Origin: Niabella yanshanensis
Lineage (GTDB): Bacteria; Bacteroidota; Bacteroidia; Chitinophagales; Chitinophagaceae
Direction: 5' to 3'
NCBI RefSeq assembly: GCF_034424215.1
Contig: NZ_CP139960.1
Span: forward strand, 62,001 to 126,000
Length of the DNA: 64,000 nt
Below are positions 8,200-17,978 of this stretch, piece by piece. Each line of letters opens with the position of its first letter. Position 1 is the stretch's first letter. The notes under the pieces were generated by a model. It was given only the letters and a program-made list of their open reading frames with translations, searched no databases and was not told where the DNA came from. Both the position numbers and the translations under genes were made by a program.

Positions 8200-9102
8200 A
8201 TGAATAAGACGATTGTAATTATTGGTAGCTCCAACACAGATATGGTGATCAGGACGCCTTATTTCCCAACCAGGGGTGAAACCATTATCGGAGCCGATTT
8301 TTTAATGAATGCAGGTGGCAAAGGAGCGAACCAGGCGGTTACAGTGGCTCGGCTTGCAGGCAACGCCAGTTTTATATGCCGCGTTGGTAATGACCTTTTT
8401 GGTAATAACGCCCTCGCGCTTTTTCAAAAGGAAGGCATTGACACAACTTATATTTCCCGCGATGCAAGCGCGCCTTCGGGCATTGCGATCATCACTGTAA
8501 ATGACGCGGCTGAAAATACAATAGTAGTAGCGCCCGGAGCCAATGCGCTTCTGGACACCGCCCAGGTAGATGAAGCATCAGAAAAGATACAATCGGCAGC
8601 TTATCTGCTGATGCAACTGGAGATACCCCTGGAGACCGTGATGCATGCAGCCCGGATGGGTTTTGATCATAAAGTACCCATTATATTGAATCCGGCCCCG
8701 GCGCGGACGCTTCCGGATGAACTGTACCAGTGGATATCTATTATAACGCCCAACGAAAAGGAAGCTTCATTGCTTACCGGGGTGGAAGTAGAAGATGAAG
8801 TGAGTGCGAGAAGGGCTGCGAAAATTCTGGCTGATAAAGGCGTGGCTATCATCATCATTACAATGGGTAGCCATGGTGCGCTATTGTATGATGGTTCCAT
8901 ATTCACGCATATTGCTACGCCGGTGGTTGACGCCATAGATACCACCGCTGCGGGAGATGTATTCAATGGGGCCCTGGTAGTGGCATTGAGCGAGGGCAAA
9001 GACCTTGCTGATGCCGTTTCGTTTGCCTGCGATGTATCAGCTATCTCAGTCACCAGGCGAGGTGCACAAAGCTCGGTTCCTTACCGAAGCGAAGTCTCTT
9101 AG
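8200..9102 (+). CDS. rbsK: Ribokinase (PfkB family)
   Basis: Phosphorylates D-ribose to ribose-5-phosphate in the cytoplasm for the pentose phosphate pathway. The 300-residue product has the full PfkB layout: the N-terminal glycine-rich motif NAGGKGANQA (residues 37-46), the small lid strands around residues 12-20 and 95-110, NPAPA (164-168), TPNEKEA (183-189) and the catalytic segment DTTAAGDVFNGAL (247-259) with Asp253 as base. The length matches the family's roughly 300. It is the first gene after operator copy 2 and is followed within 45 bp by a sugar permease, so it should be the first step after import. Confidence 0.93.
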   Translation: MNKTIVIIGSSNTDMVIRTPYFPTRGETIIGADFLMNAGGKGANQAVTVARLAGNASFICRVGNDLFGNNALALFQKEGIDTTYISRDASAPSGIAIITVNDAAENTIVVAPGANALLDTAQVDEASEKIQSAAYLLMQLEIPLETVMHAARMGFDHKVPIILNPAPARTLPDELYQWISIITPNEKEASLLTGVEVEDEVSARRAAKILADKGVAIIIITMGSHGALLYDGSIFTHIATPVVDAIDTTAAGDVFNGALVVALSEGKDLADAVSFACDVSAISVTRRGAQSSVPYRSEVS

Positions 9103-9144
9103 CCCGTATTGCTTTTTTTTTCGCCATATAAAAATTGTGCTGCT

Positions 9145-10143
9145 ATGTTTATTGTAGATAGTTATCCGCTTGCCGTGCTGCTATGTTTTGTTACGATGCT
9201 CTGCTGGGGGTCCTGGGGAAATACCCAAAAGCTGGCGGGCCGCTCATGGAGATATGAGCTATTTTATTGGGACTATGTAATCGGGGTACTCCTCTTTTCT
9301 GTTTTATCTGCCTTTACATTAGGAAGTATCGGAACCGGTGGCCGTAGTTTTGTAGCCGACCTGCTGCAGGCCGATACCAGGAACATCATGAGCGCCTTTA
9401 TCGGCGGTGTGGTTTTTAATGCATCCAATATTTTGCTTTCTGCTGCTATTGCCATTGCTGGTATGTCGGTGGCTTTTCCACTTGGTGTCGGTATCGCTTT
9501 AGTGTTGGGTGTCATAGTTAATTATGCAGCTTCGCAAAAAGGAAATTCAACATTGTTATTCCTGGGTGTAGTGCTGGTGGTGATCGCTATTATATTAAAT
9601 GCCGTGGCCTATAAGACCAAAGATAGCAATCAGAAAAGTTCGGCCAGGGGCATTCTTATATCGTTGATAGCGGGGATATTGATGGCTTTCTTTTACAGGT
9701 TTATTGCCGCCTCAATGGATCTCGATAATTTTTATGCGCCGCAGGCCGGTAAAATGACGCCGTATACGGCAGTGTTTATTTTCTCAACCGGTATTTTCAT
9801 CAGTAATTTTCTGTTCAATACCCTGCTTATGCGGAAACCTTTTACAGGAGCTCCCTTAAGTTACCGGGATTATTTCAAGGGCGGCCTGGCTACCCATTTC
9901 ACAGGTGTGTTGGGAGGGCTGATCTGGGGGTTGGGTAATTCTTTAAACCTTATAGCTGCGGGAAAGGCAGGCGCTGCCGTTTCTTATGGCCTGGGGCAGG
10001 GCGCTACCATGGTGGCTGCATTCTGGGGCGTGTTCATCTGGAAGGAGTTCAAAAACAGTCCCCCAACTGTAAGTATCAAACTGAGATGGATGTTCCTGTT
10101 ATTCATCGTCGGCCTGGCATGTATTGTTATGTCCGGTCGCTGA
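9145..10143 (+). CDS. GRP-family (DMT superfamily) sugar permease, probable ribose importer
   Basis: Inner-membrane permease of 332 residues with ten predicted helices, of the glucose/ribose porter type within the drug/metabolite superfamily. Family signs are CWGSWGNTQKLAG near the N-terminus, the repeated glycine-rich helices (GMSVAFPLGVGIALVLGV) and GLIWGLGNSLNLIAAGKAG in the second half. I chose the ATG at 9145; a longer frame from a TTG at 9109 adds a non-hydrophobic run beginning in a poly-T stretch. Placement between ribokinase and SusC/SusD supports ribose as cargo, like the permease of Bacteroides ribose-utilisation loci. Confidence 0.83.
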   Translation: MFIVDSYPLAVLLCFVTMLCWGSWGNTQKLAGRSWRYELFYWDYVIGVLLFSVLSAFTLGSIGTGGRSFVADLLQADTRNIMSAFIGGVVFNASNILLSAAIAIAGMSVAFPLGVGIALVLGVIVNYAASQKGNSTLLFLGVVLVVIAIILNAVAYKTKDSNQKSSARGILISLIAGILMAFFYRFIAASMDLDNFYAPQAGKMTPYTAVFIFSTGIFISNFLFNTLLMRKPFTGAPLSYRDYFKGGLATHFTGVLGGLIWGLGNSLNLIAAGKAGAAVSYGLGQGATMVAAFWGVFIWKEFKNSPPTVSIKLRWMFLLFIVGLACIVMSGR

Positions 10144-10186
10144 TTCCGGTATCAGTCTATATAATCACTAATAAATCATTTCACGT

Positions 10187-12301
10187 ATGAAAGTAATAAC
10201 GATTGCCTTGTTTATTGTCATACACCTTCAGGTGAATGCTCAACTGTTTTCCAATAACTATATGGCGCAACCATTTAATGCACCTAAAATTAATACTCAA
10301 AAAGCAACTGTTTATACGCCTGGCTCTGGCGACTACCAATATTCACATCATCCGTCAATAGCATTTTTTAAAGGAAAATTCTTTTGCATATTCAGTAATG
10401 GCCTGGTAGGAGAAGATGAGCCTGGGCAAAGGGTTGCTATAGCTACTTCAACTGATTTCTTTAACTGGAGCACAGTAACTGCATTAAGAGACCTCGGCAT
10501 TGCTTATGAGCTTACACCCGGCGGACTACTGGTGGCCAATAATAATTTACTGGTAGCTTACTATACGCAACACGATTCTACAGCCGATTTCTCTCATCCT
10601 AATTCAAGGTTGTATGCGGTGAGTACCACAGACGGGGTGAACTGGTCGGCACCGGTTAATTTAGGCGTATCCATATTCCCCTGTCATCGACCCAGTATAC
10701 TGGCTTCAGGCCGCTTGCTGTTAACCGGTAACCGTAATTTTTATTATAGTGACGATCCGACAGGATTATCCGGCTGGACACTGGCTTCGAATGCAGCTTT
10801 TTTACCGGGCCAGACAGCCAGGCTGGTAGAAGGTGCCATCCTTGAACATACTGATAGTATTTACACCTTATTCAGAGATGCCGGCAAAAGATGGATGTGG
10901 CAGGAGTCCAGCAAGAATGGATCCTCCTGGTCTACGCCTGTGAGGTCGGCCTTTACTAACGACGACACCAAAGCTCATTTTGGCAAACTACCCAATGGAA
11001 AATCTTACTATGTCGGCACGCCGGATACCCTGGCTTTTGGCAACCGCACCCCACTGGTATTATCCATATCGGATGATGGGTTTAATTTCAATGAGAATTA
11101 TATCATTGCAGACGATTTTTACCAGATACAGTATAGTGCCGGCCGCGCCAAAGGAGGCCAGTTTGGTTATCCCTATTCTTTTATAAAGGATGATACCATG
11201 TATGTTATTGCCTCCCGGCGCAAAGAAAAGGTCGAGATCATACGGTTTGCACTTTCAGAGCTGGATAGCGCTGTTTCCATGCTCTCCAAAGATCTGTCTT
11301 TAAATCCGCAGCTGGATGGTACCCAATTGCCACTTGATGCCGGTTGGCTGGCTGGCACTATTACAAGCCCTGCTTCGGGAAGCCTTACGCCGAATGGTGA
11401 AATATTGATTAACTGCACTTCAGGTCAGTCTTATTCTTTCCAGGCGACACCATCAAGTGGAGCTGTTTTTAACCCCACGGGTGATTACACTATTGAGTTT
11501 CGATTGCGGGTAACACAGAATAATGGCCGTGGAATAGATATCTACACAAGGGATGGTCTGTCTACTCACACACTATTGTGCATTGATACCAACAGGGTAT
11601 TTTTAAATGGCAGTGCCGCTTTTCATTACCTGGATGCTACGCAGTATCACACATATAGGTTAGTGGTAAAGCGCGATCAGAAGCAGATGTACTTTTTTAT
11701 AGATGGTGAATTTATCCGAACCGTCAGCCGAAGTAACAATACCGGTACTCCACAGCTCTTGTTCGGAAAAACCAATGCGATAGCCATCACACAGGCTTAT
11801 ATCGATTATTTGTCCTATGATCTTACAGGCGCTTATCAGCCGCCCGCTCCGCCTGCTCTTGAATTAACCCTGGCCCAGGCTTATCTTCAAAACAAGCATT
11901 TACGCGTTAACTGGGGAACAAGCTTCGAACAAAATTGTGCTTATTATGAAATAGCGTTGTCTGCTGATGGCAAGAACTTTAAAAAAGTGGGGAAAGTAGA
12001 TAGCAAGGCTGTTAATGGCTTCTCCAACAATCAGCTTGATTATGAGTTTGTACTTCCCCTCCATAACATGCCCGTCCTCGGGGCTTCCTTCCTGATGTTT
12101 TTAATGGCTGTTGCCCGCATCGGCAAGAGGCGAATGATTATGGGGTTGGCATTGCTGCTGCTAACAGGCTTCATGATGGTATCCTGCAAAAAGAATAAGG
12201 ACCGTTTTGATGATCCGGCAGGTAACCTGTTCCTGAAAATTATACAGGTGGATAACCAGGGACGGCCATCGGCTTCAAAAGTGATTATGATAACCCAATA
12301 A
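10187..12301 (+). CDS. Secreted BNR/sialidase-like beta-propeller with LamG-like domain and membrane tail
   Basis: 704 residues with a signal peptide (cleavage near VNA|Q). Residues of about 35-360 look like a six-bladed sialidase-type propeller with degenerate Asp-box turns (TTDGVNWSAP, SKNGSSWSTP, SDDGFNFNEN). About 370-555 resemble a concanavalin/LamG-like sandwich, about 560-625 a fibronectin-like strand region (GTSFEQNCAYYEIALSADGK). The C-terminus is odd: two hydrophobic stretches, the second of which (MGLALLLLTGFMMVSC, Cys codon at 12185) looks like a lipoprotein signal peptide placed inside the protein. The locus has no sialic-acid genes, so the substrate is more likely a riboside or other glycoside. 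Function unproven. Confidence 0.72.
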   Translation: MKVITIALFIVIHLQVNAQLFSNNYMAQPFNAPKINTQKATVYTPGSGDYQYSHHPSIAFFKGKFFCIFSNGLVGEDEPGQRVAIATSTDFFNWSTVTALRDLGIAYELTPGGLLVANNNLLVAYYTQHDSTADFSHPNSRLYAVSTTDGVNWSAPVNLGVSIFPCHRPSILASGRLLLTGNRNFYYSDDPTGLSGWTLASNAAFLPGQTARLVEGAILEHTDSIYTLFRDAGKRWMWQESSKNGSSWSTPVRSAFTNDDTKAHFGKLPNGKSYYVGTPDTLAFGNRTPLVLSISDDGFNFNENYIIADDFYQIQYSAGRAKGGQFGYPYSFIKDDTMYVIASRRKEKVEIIRFALSELDSAVSMLSKDLSLNPQLDGTQLPLDAGWLAGTITSPASGSLTPNGEILINCTSGQSYSFQATPSSGAVFNPTGDYTIEFRLRVTQNNGRGIDIYTRDGLSTHTLLCIDTNRVFLNGSAAFHYLDATQYHTYRLVVKRDQKQMYFFIDGEFIRTVSRSNNTGTPQLLFGKTNAIAITQAYIDYLSYDLTGAYQPPAPPALELTLAQAYLQNKHLRVNWGTSFEQNCAYYEIALSADGKNFKKVGKVDSKAVNGFSNNQLDYEFVLPLHNMPVLGASFLMFLMAVARIGKRRMIMGLALLLLTGFMMVSCKKNKDRFDDPAGNLFLKIIQVDNQGRPSASKVIMITQ

Positions 12302-12315
12302 ACAACGAAAGCTAT

Positions 12316-15282
12316 ATGAAAAGAAATTATTGTTTGATGATATTAATGCTACTACTGTATGGGATACAGTTGTATGCACAGCAGGGTGGGCCCGCGATAA
12401 AAGGAACGGTTACGAACCAGTTGGGAGAGCCATTGCCGGGAACTACCATAGCCATTGCGGGTAAAAATAACTCAGCCATAGCCGACAATAACGGGGTTTA
12501 TACCCTGAATGCGATTGCCGGGGATACATTGATCTTTTCGGCTGCCGGGTATGAGGAAAAGCGGATACAGGTTGGTTCCGGTTCCATAGTCGATATTAGC
12601 CTGGTTCCTGTGAATAATAGCCTCGATGGTGTGGTGGTGATTGGTTATGGTAAACAGTCCCGCAAATTTGTAACCGGCGCTGTTTCCAAAACAGAGATCG
12701 TAAAAGACGTACCGAATACCAGTATTACACAGTCGTTACGCGGAAGGGTGGCTGGAGTACAGTTTACTGATAACGGAAGGCCGGGTCAAAACGGAACCAT
12801 TTTGATCAGGGGGCCGCGCTCCTTAAGCGCCGGTAATAACCCGCTGATCGTTGTCGATGGAATTATATACAACGGGGTGCTGTCAGATATAAATCCTAAT
12901 GATATAGAATCAATGGAAGTGCTCAAAGATGCCAGCGCCTCGGCTATATATGGGTCAAGAGCCGCAAACGGTGTGATCCTTATTTCTTCGCGCCGGGGTA
13001 CAACAGAAAAGCCGACGATCAACGTAAATACCTTTACAAGTATTTCATCGCCCGGGTATAAAATAAAACTACTGACACCCGAACGCTATGTTCAAAAGAT
13101 ACTTGATGCCCGAAAGGAGCTGGGACAGGAAGCAGACCCCGCTAAAATAGCCAGCTACCTGGCGCCTAACGAAGCCGAAAATTATTTGGCTGGCCGTACA
13201 GTTGACCCCTATGATGTTGCCACACAGGATGGAGCGGGCATTCGTTCAATAGATCTTAATATGGCGGGTAAAACACAAAGAACCAATTATTTTATCTCGG
13301 CCTCCTTTAACGATGAAAAAGGGATCATCCTGAATGATCGCCAAAAGAGAACCACGTTCAGGGTGAACCTCGAAAATAAGATTACTAACTGGTTTACGGT
13401 AGGAACCAATACTATGTATGGCCGCAGGGATTTTTCGGGTGTGCTGCCCAATATGGATGCCTTCTACCAGTTAAGCCCTTACGGCAGTATTTATAATGAA
13501 GATGGCTCAGCCAGGCAGTTTGTGGTTGATGGGGAGACCGTGGCTGGTAACCCGCTTTATGCACCTTATTTCAGAAGTAACCAGAGAATACAAAACAACC
13601 TGTTTGCTAATTTCTACGGGATCGTTCAACTGCCTTTTGTTCAGGGTTTGTCTTACCGGATTAATATAAGCCCCAATATTCGTTGGGTAAACGCCTATGA
13701 TGCAGCGAGACAGGATACTTCACTAGCCAATAACACCAAGTCTGCCAGTAAATCCAATACCAATTATTACGATTGGATGATTGAGAATATATTGACTTAC
13801 AATAAAAAGATCAATAAAGCCAACCATATTGATGTTACCTTGCTTTACTCAAGGAACTCCCAGTTCGTAGAGGCTACCGGTGCCAATGCGACCTTACTTT
13901 CATCTGATGTATTGGGCTGGAATAACCTGGGACTGGGTGAGACGCAAACCGTCAGCTCATCATCTTCTAAAATACAGGGTGTATCTTATATGGCGAGGAT
14001 CAATTACCGGTTAATGGATAAGTACCTGGCTACTTTTACGATCAGGAGAGATGGTAGCTCTGTATTCTCCGAAAACCATAAATACGCCGTGCTTCCGTCC
14101 GGTGCCTTAAGCTGGATTGTTTCCGAAGAAGGATTTTTAAAGAATAGCCCGGTGGTGGACCTGCTAAAGCTGAGGTTGTCTTATGGTGCTGTGGGTAACC
14201 AGGCTATCAGCGCCTACCAGTCGCTTAGCAAAATCGGAACGCAGCGGTATGTATATGGAGATGGGGGCACTACCAGCCTGGCTTATTATCCCATGAATAT
14301 GGCCAACAGTGATTTGAAGTGGGAAACCACTTACAGTACCAACATAGGTTTAGACTTTGAGTTATTGAAAGGAAGAATAGGAGGAACGATAGAATATTAC
14401 CATATGAAGACGAAGGACCTGCTGGTAACAAGAGATCTGCCGAGGATGACGGGTTTTACCAGTGTATGGACCAATCTGGGGCAGGTAGATAACAGTGGTA
14501 TAGAAATTACATTAAATACCAGCAATATCCGGACAAAAGACTTTGAATGGCGCTCATCTGTTACCTTCTCCAATAATAAAAATCGCATCGTACATCTGTA
14601 TGGCTCTGATACCGATGGTGATGGTAAAGAAGACGATGATATCGGTAACCGCTGGTTTATTGGTCAGCCTATATATTCTTATTTCGATTATGTCTTTGAT
14701 GGTATTTACCAGGAAGGCGATACGGATATACCATCAGGATACAAACCTGGATACGTGCGGGTGAAAGATATTAATGGCGATGGCGTAATTAATGCGGATG
14801 ATCGCACTATTATCGGTCAGGGACAGCAGCCAAAGATTCGCTGGGGCTTGTTAAATGATTTTTCCTATAAGGGGCTGACGCTTTCTGTATTCCTGAATGG
14901 CATGAGTGGCTGGATTTCCGATTTTGGATTGATAGGCAGGGGACCGGTAGAACGCTCGCTGAACTTTATAGATTATGGCTGGTGGACGCCTGAAAATAAG
15001 TCCTCTACCAGGCCCTCATTGTTTCATGAAAACAAATACGGGCATAACTATTACCTGAGCCGCAATTTTGTTCGTATACAGGATGTAGCATTATCTTATA
15101 ATTTTTCACGGGGCTTCCTTGATCGCGTAAAAGTTAGCAATCTCAAGGTCTTTGTAGCGGCTAAAAACCTGTACACTTTCACCAACTGGATCGGGGCTGA
15201 TCCGGAAAGTGGCCAGACATCCAGGGATAACCTGTATCCTATGCCGCGTACCATTTCAGTTGGTCTTAATCTTGGATTTTAA
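12316..15282 (+). CDS. SusC/RagA-family TonB-dependent outer-membrane transporter
   Basis: Outer-membrane beta-barrel that imports oligomeric or complex substrates with its SusD partner, driven by TonB. It has a signal peptide (cut near YAQ|Q), a carboxypeptidase-regulatory-like domain at about residues 27-98, the start of the plug with GYGKQSRKFVTGAVSK, the SusC signature (PNDIESMEVLKDASASAIYG and ANGVILISSRRG), and a barrel ending in an aromatic residue (VGLNLGF). At 988 residues it has the normal length. It lies 14 bp after the propeller gene and 11 bp before its SusD partner, inside the ribokinase-led operon. Substrate probably nucleosides or ribosides by context. Confidence 0.95.
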   Translation: MKRNYCLMILMLLLYGIQLYAQQGGPAIKGTVTNQLGEPLPGTTIAIAGKNNSAIADNNGVYTLNAIAGDTLIFSAAGYEEKRIQVGSGSIVDISLVPVNNSLDGVVVIGYGKQSRKFVTGAVSKTEIVKDVPNTSITQSLRGRVAGVQFTDNGRPGQNGTILIRGPRSLSAGNNPLIVVDGIIYNGVLSDINPNDIESMEVLKDASASAIYGSRAANGVILISSRRGTTEKPTINVNTFTSISSPGYKIKLLTPERYVQKILDARKELGQEADPAKIASYLAPNEAENYLAGRTVDPYDVATQDGAGIRSIDLNMAGKTQRTNYFISASFNDEKGIILNDRQKRTTFRVNLENKITNWFTVGTNTMYGRRDFSGVLPNMDAFYQLSPYGSIYNEDGSARQFVVDGETVAGNPLYAPYFRSNQRIQNNLFANFYGIVQLPFVQGLSYRINISPNIRWVNAYDAARQDTSLANNTKSASKSNTNYYDWMIENILTYNKKINKANHIDVTLLYSRNSQFVEATGANATLLSSDVLGWNNLGLGETQTVSSSSSKIQGVSYMARINYRLMDKYLATFTIRRDGSSVFSENHKYAVLPSGALSWIVSEEGFLKNSPVVDLLKLRLSYGAVGNQAISAYQSLSKIGTQRYVYGDGGTTSLAYYPMNMANSDLKWETTYSTNIGLDFELLKGRIGGTIEYYHMKTKDLLVTRDLPRMTGFTSVWTNLGQVDNSGIEITLNTSNIRTKDFEWRSSVTFSNNKNRIVHLYGSDTDGDGKEDDDIGNRWFIGQPIYSYFDYVFDGIYQEGDTDIPSGYKPGYVRVKDINGDGVINADDRTIIGQGQQPKIRWGLLNDFSYKGLTLSVFLNGMSGWISDFGLIGRGPVERSLNFIDYGWWTPENKSSTRPSLFHENKYGHNYYLSRNFVRIQDVALSYNFSRGFLDRVKVSNLKVFVAAKNLYTFTNWIGADPESGQTSRDNLYPMPRTISVGLNLGF

Positions 15283-15293
15283 ATTTAGAAAAT

Positions 15294-16916
15294 ATGAGAA
15301 CCTATATAATTATATTTTTAACATGGTGTGTGCTATCGTCCTGTAATAAAGATGCTTTTCTGAACGAGACACCGCTTTCGGACCTGAGCCCTGAAAATGT
15401 TTTGAAAGATGTGAATGGTTATGAAAATCTGATCACATCCTTACATTACTATACCCGTGAAGAGTTGACTGGCGATGATTTGTACCGTTACTTTGATATG
15501 TTTACAGGTACCGACCTTTGCACTTCCGGACAGCTGTCTGTTACGCAGTTCGTGAATTATGAAACTTATCTGACGCCCGCCACTGCTGCTGCATCAAGAA
15601 CCTATAACTGGTGTTATACTTCCATTCTGCCTTATGCCAACCTGATCATTGAGGAGGCATCCAAACCGGAGAATGCCGGTGTGTTTTCTTCTGAAGCGCA
15701 GAAGAATGCGATCATTGCAGAAGCCAGGTTTTTCAGGGCTTATGGTCATAATATCCTGGCTAATTTGTATGGGGATATCTGTATCATGGACCGATTTTAT
15801 AAGGAGCCTAAAACCGATTTCGTGCGTTCGTCAAGAGCAGATGCTTATAAGCTGATTGCCGAAGACCTCGAATTTGCTTCTCAATGGTTACCTGTTACAG
15901 TAGCAAAAAATAAGGAGGGCAGGATCGTTAAAGGAGCCGCTGATCATTTACTGGCAGAAGCGTATATCAGCCTGGGCCAATATGATAAAGCCATTGCAGC
16001 GGCCGATAGAGTGATTAATTCGGGAACCTACAGGCTCATGAAAGAACGCTTTGGTGTGAATAAGGACAAGCCGGGCGATGCCTTCTCCGATTTGTTTATA
16101 CAGGGAAATCAAAACCGTAGTACCGGCAACATGGAATCCATCTGGGTATGGCAATTTGAAGAATTTACACCTGGAGGTGGTGGTAGCCTCGGTGGTAACC
16201 ACTCGCCAAGAGGTTGGTTGCCCTTTATGGTGCAGTTTACCGATCCGGCTGGCCGTTTAGGATTCGCGCTGAACGCTGATAGCTTATTGAGAGGCGTGGC
16301 TATTATGCGGCCGAATCCCTACTTTCTTTACGATCTGTGGCTGAGCGATTGGAATAATGATATGAGAAATTCTGCTTATAATATTAAGAGAGAGTTTTGG
16401 TATAATAATCCGGCTTCTACTTATTTTGGCAAAAAGGTAGAACCTCGTAATACGCCGTTAGATACCATGCAGCGTTTATATCCTTATGTGAGAAAAGTAG
16501 AGGGCAAGTCCTGGCAGGGAGTGCTCACCAATGGCCGTAGCGGGAAAGATATGATCATTTACCGCCTGGCAGAAACTTATTTGCTTAAAGCAGAGGCTTA
16601 TCTTAGAAAGGGTGATCAGGCAAATGCTGCGGCCAGCATTAATGTGGTGCGGGCAAGAGCCAACGCCAAACCGGTATCAGCATCTGACGTAACATTAGAT
16701 TATATTCTTGACGAGAGGGGAAGGGAACTGATGGCTGAAGAACCCAGGAAGCGTACTTTATGCCGGATGGGCATGTTGGTGGAAAGAGTTAAAAAATACA
16801 ATATGAAAGCAGAAACCAGGAACAGCATTGCAGAGAAGCATAATTTATATCCCATCCCTCAAGGTGCTATTGACGCAAACTTTTCAGTAAAACTTACACA
16901 AAATACCGGTTATTAA
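15294..16916 (+). CDS. SusD/RagB-family surface substrate-binding lipoprotein
   Basis: Surface lipoprotein that forms the lid of the SusC transporter and captures substrate. 540 residues with lipobox LSSC (Cys17), the SusD N-terminal NETPLSDLSPENVL region, TPR-like helical repeats (AEARFFRAYGHNILANLYGD) and the C-terminal family ending ERGRELMAEEPRKRT followed by LYPIPQGAIDAN. Starts 11 bp after susC-like gene. Substrate specificity cannot be read directly; the nucleoside hydrolase and ribokinase neighbours suggest ribose-containing ligands. Confidence 0.95.
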   Translation: MRTYIIIFLTWCVLSSCNKDAFLNETPLSDLSPENVLKDVNGYENLITSLHYYTREELTGDDLYRYFDMFTGTDLCTSGQLSVTQFVNYETYLTPATAAASRTYNWCYTSILPYANLIIEEASKPENAGVFSSEAQKNAIIAEARFFRAYGHNILANLYGDICIMDRFYKEPKTDFVRSSRADAYKLIAEDLEFASQWLPVTVAKNKEGRIVKGAADHLLAEAYISLGQYDKAIAAADRVINSGTYRLMKERFGVNKDKPGDAFSDLFIQGNQNRSTGNMESIWVWQFEEFTPGGGGSLGGNHSPRGWLPFMVQFTDPAGRLGFALNADSLLRGVAIMRPNPYFLYDLWLSDWNNDMRNSAYNIKREFWYNNPASTYFGKKVEPRNTPLDTMQRLYPYVRKVEGKSWQGVLTNGRSGKDMIIYRLAETYLLKAEAYLRKGDQANAAASINVVRARANAKPVSASDVTLDYILDERGRELMAEEPRKRTLCRMGMLVERVKKYNMKAETRNSIAEKHNLYPIPQGAIDANFSVKLTQNTGY

Positions 16917-16928
16917 ATTCAAACTAAT

Positions 16929-17978
16929 ATGATACGTTTACCTATTATTTTAATGCTACTACACTTTTCCGGTATAGCTGCATGGGCTCAGCAAAGCGCT
17001 GTATTACAATCAGAATTTTTATATGAGAAGGCGCCGTTTATTGAATGCCATGCCTCTACCATTGAACAAACGCCCGGAGGCTTGGTAGCTGCTTATTTTG
17101 GTGGCACCAAGGAACAAAACCCCGACGTAGAAATCTGGGTATCGCGCCGGGTAAAAGGCAAATGGGTGGCTCCTGTTTCTGTGGCTAATGGTATACAACA
17201 TAGTGCCAAGCGCTATCCCTGCTGGAACCCGGTATTATACCAGGTACCTAACGGGCCACTCTTATTGTTTTACAAAGTAGGGCCCAGTCCACAAACCTGG
17301 TGGGGAGAGCTGATTACTTCAAAAGATAATGGCAAAACCTGGTCCGAACCGCGCAGACTACCGGAAGATATATTGGGACCCGTTAAGAATAAACCGGTAC
17401 TGTTAAAGGATGGTGTATTGCTTTGCCCTTCCAGCACAGAAGTTACATCGGGTGGAGGATGGCGTATGCATTTTGAAATGACAAAGGATTGGGGTAAGAC
17501 CTGGTCTAAAACTGCAAGTATTGATACCACATCAGCAATCAATGCCATTCAACCCAGTGTATTGTTTTATCCAGGTAACCGGCTGCAGTTGCTGGCGCGT
17601 AGCAAAGATGACGGAGTTGTAAGCAGTTGGTCAGATGATGGAGGCCGGACCTGGTCTGCGCTACAGGCCAATGTGCTACCTAATCCTAATTCAGGAACGG
17701 ATGCGGTTACGCTAAAGAATGGAGTTCAATTACTCATTTATAATCATATTGGTAAAACAGGTAATCAATGGGGTGGCAAAAGATCTCCCTTAAACCTGGC
17801 AATTAGTAAAGATGGTACAAACTGGAAAAATGTGGTTACGTTAGAAAGCGAACGTGGTGAGTTTTCTTATCCGGCCATCATACAGGGTAAGGACGGGCTG
17901 GTGTATATCACGTATACCTGGAACCGCCGTAAAGTGAAATTTGCGATTGTTGATCCTCAAAAACTCGAAAATTTATGA
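16929..17978 (+). CDS. Secreted BNR-repeat (sialidase-fold) glycosidase-like protein
   Basis: 349 residues with a signal peptide (cut at AWA|QQ). A six-bladed propeller of the BNR_2 type: opening FIECHASTIEQTPGG, AYFGGTKE and four Asp-box turns at residues 131-138 (SKDNGKTW), 186-192, 234-242 (SDDGGRTW) and 293-299. This fold is shared by sialidases and by several non-sialidase glycosidases and lyases, so sialidase activity should not be assumed. Its stop overlaps the start of the nucleoside hydrolase by four bases (ATGA), implying translational coupling and a shared pathway. It may cleave a riboside before the hydrolase acts; that is a hypothesis. Confidence 0.82.
   Translation: MIRLPIILMLLHFSGIAAWAQQSAVLQSEFLYEKAPFIECHASTIEQTPGGLVAAYFGGTKEQNPDVEIWVSRRVKGKWVAPVSVANGIQHSAKRYPCWNPVLYQVPNGPLLLFYKVGPSPQTWWGELITSKDNGKTWSEPRRLPEDILGPVKNKPVLLKDGVLLCPSSTEVTSGGGWRMHFEMTKDWGKTWSKTASIDTTSAINAIQPSVLFYPGNRLQLLARSKDDGVVSSWSDDGGRTWSALQANVLPNPNSGTDAVTLKNGVQLLIYNHIGKTGNQWGGKRSPLNLAISKDGTNWKNVVTLESERGEFSYPAIIQGKDGLVYITYTWNRRKVKFAIVDPQKLENL

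Noticed and set aside
8667-9053. 128-aa frame antisense to ribokinase
   Set aside because: Shadow of rbsK, whose motifs are intact.
9109-9144. Longer permease start at TTG 9109
   Set aside because: Begins in a poly-T run and adds residues that do not fit the first helix; ATG 9145 fits.
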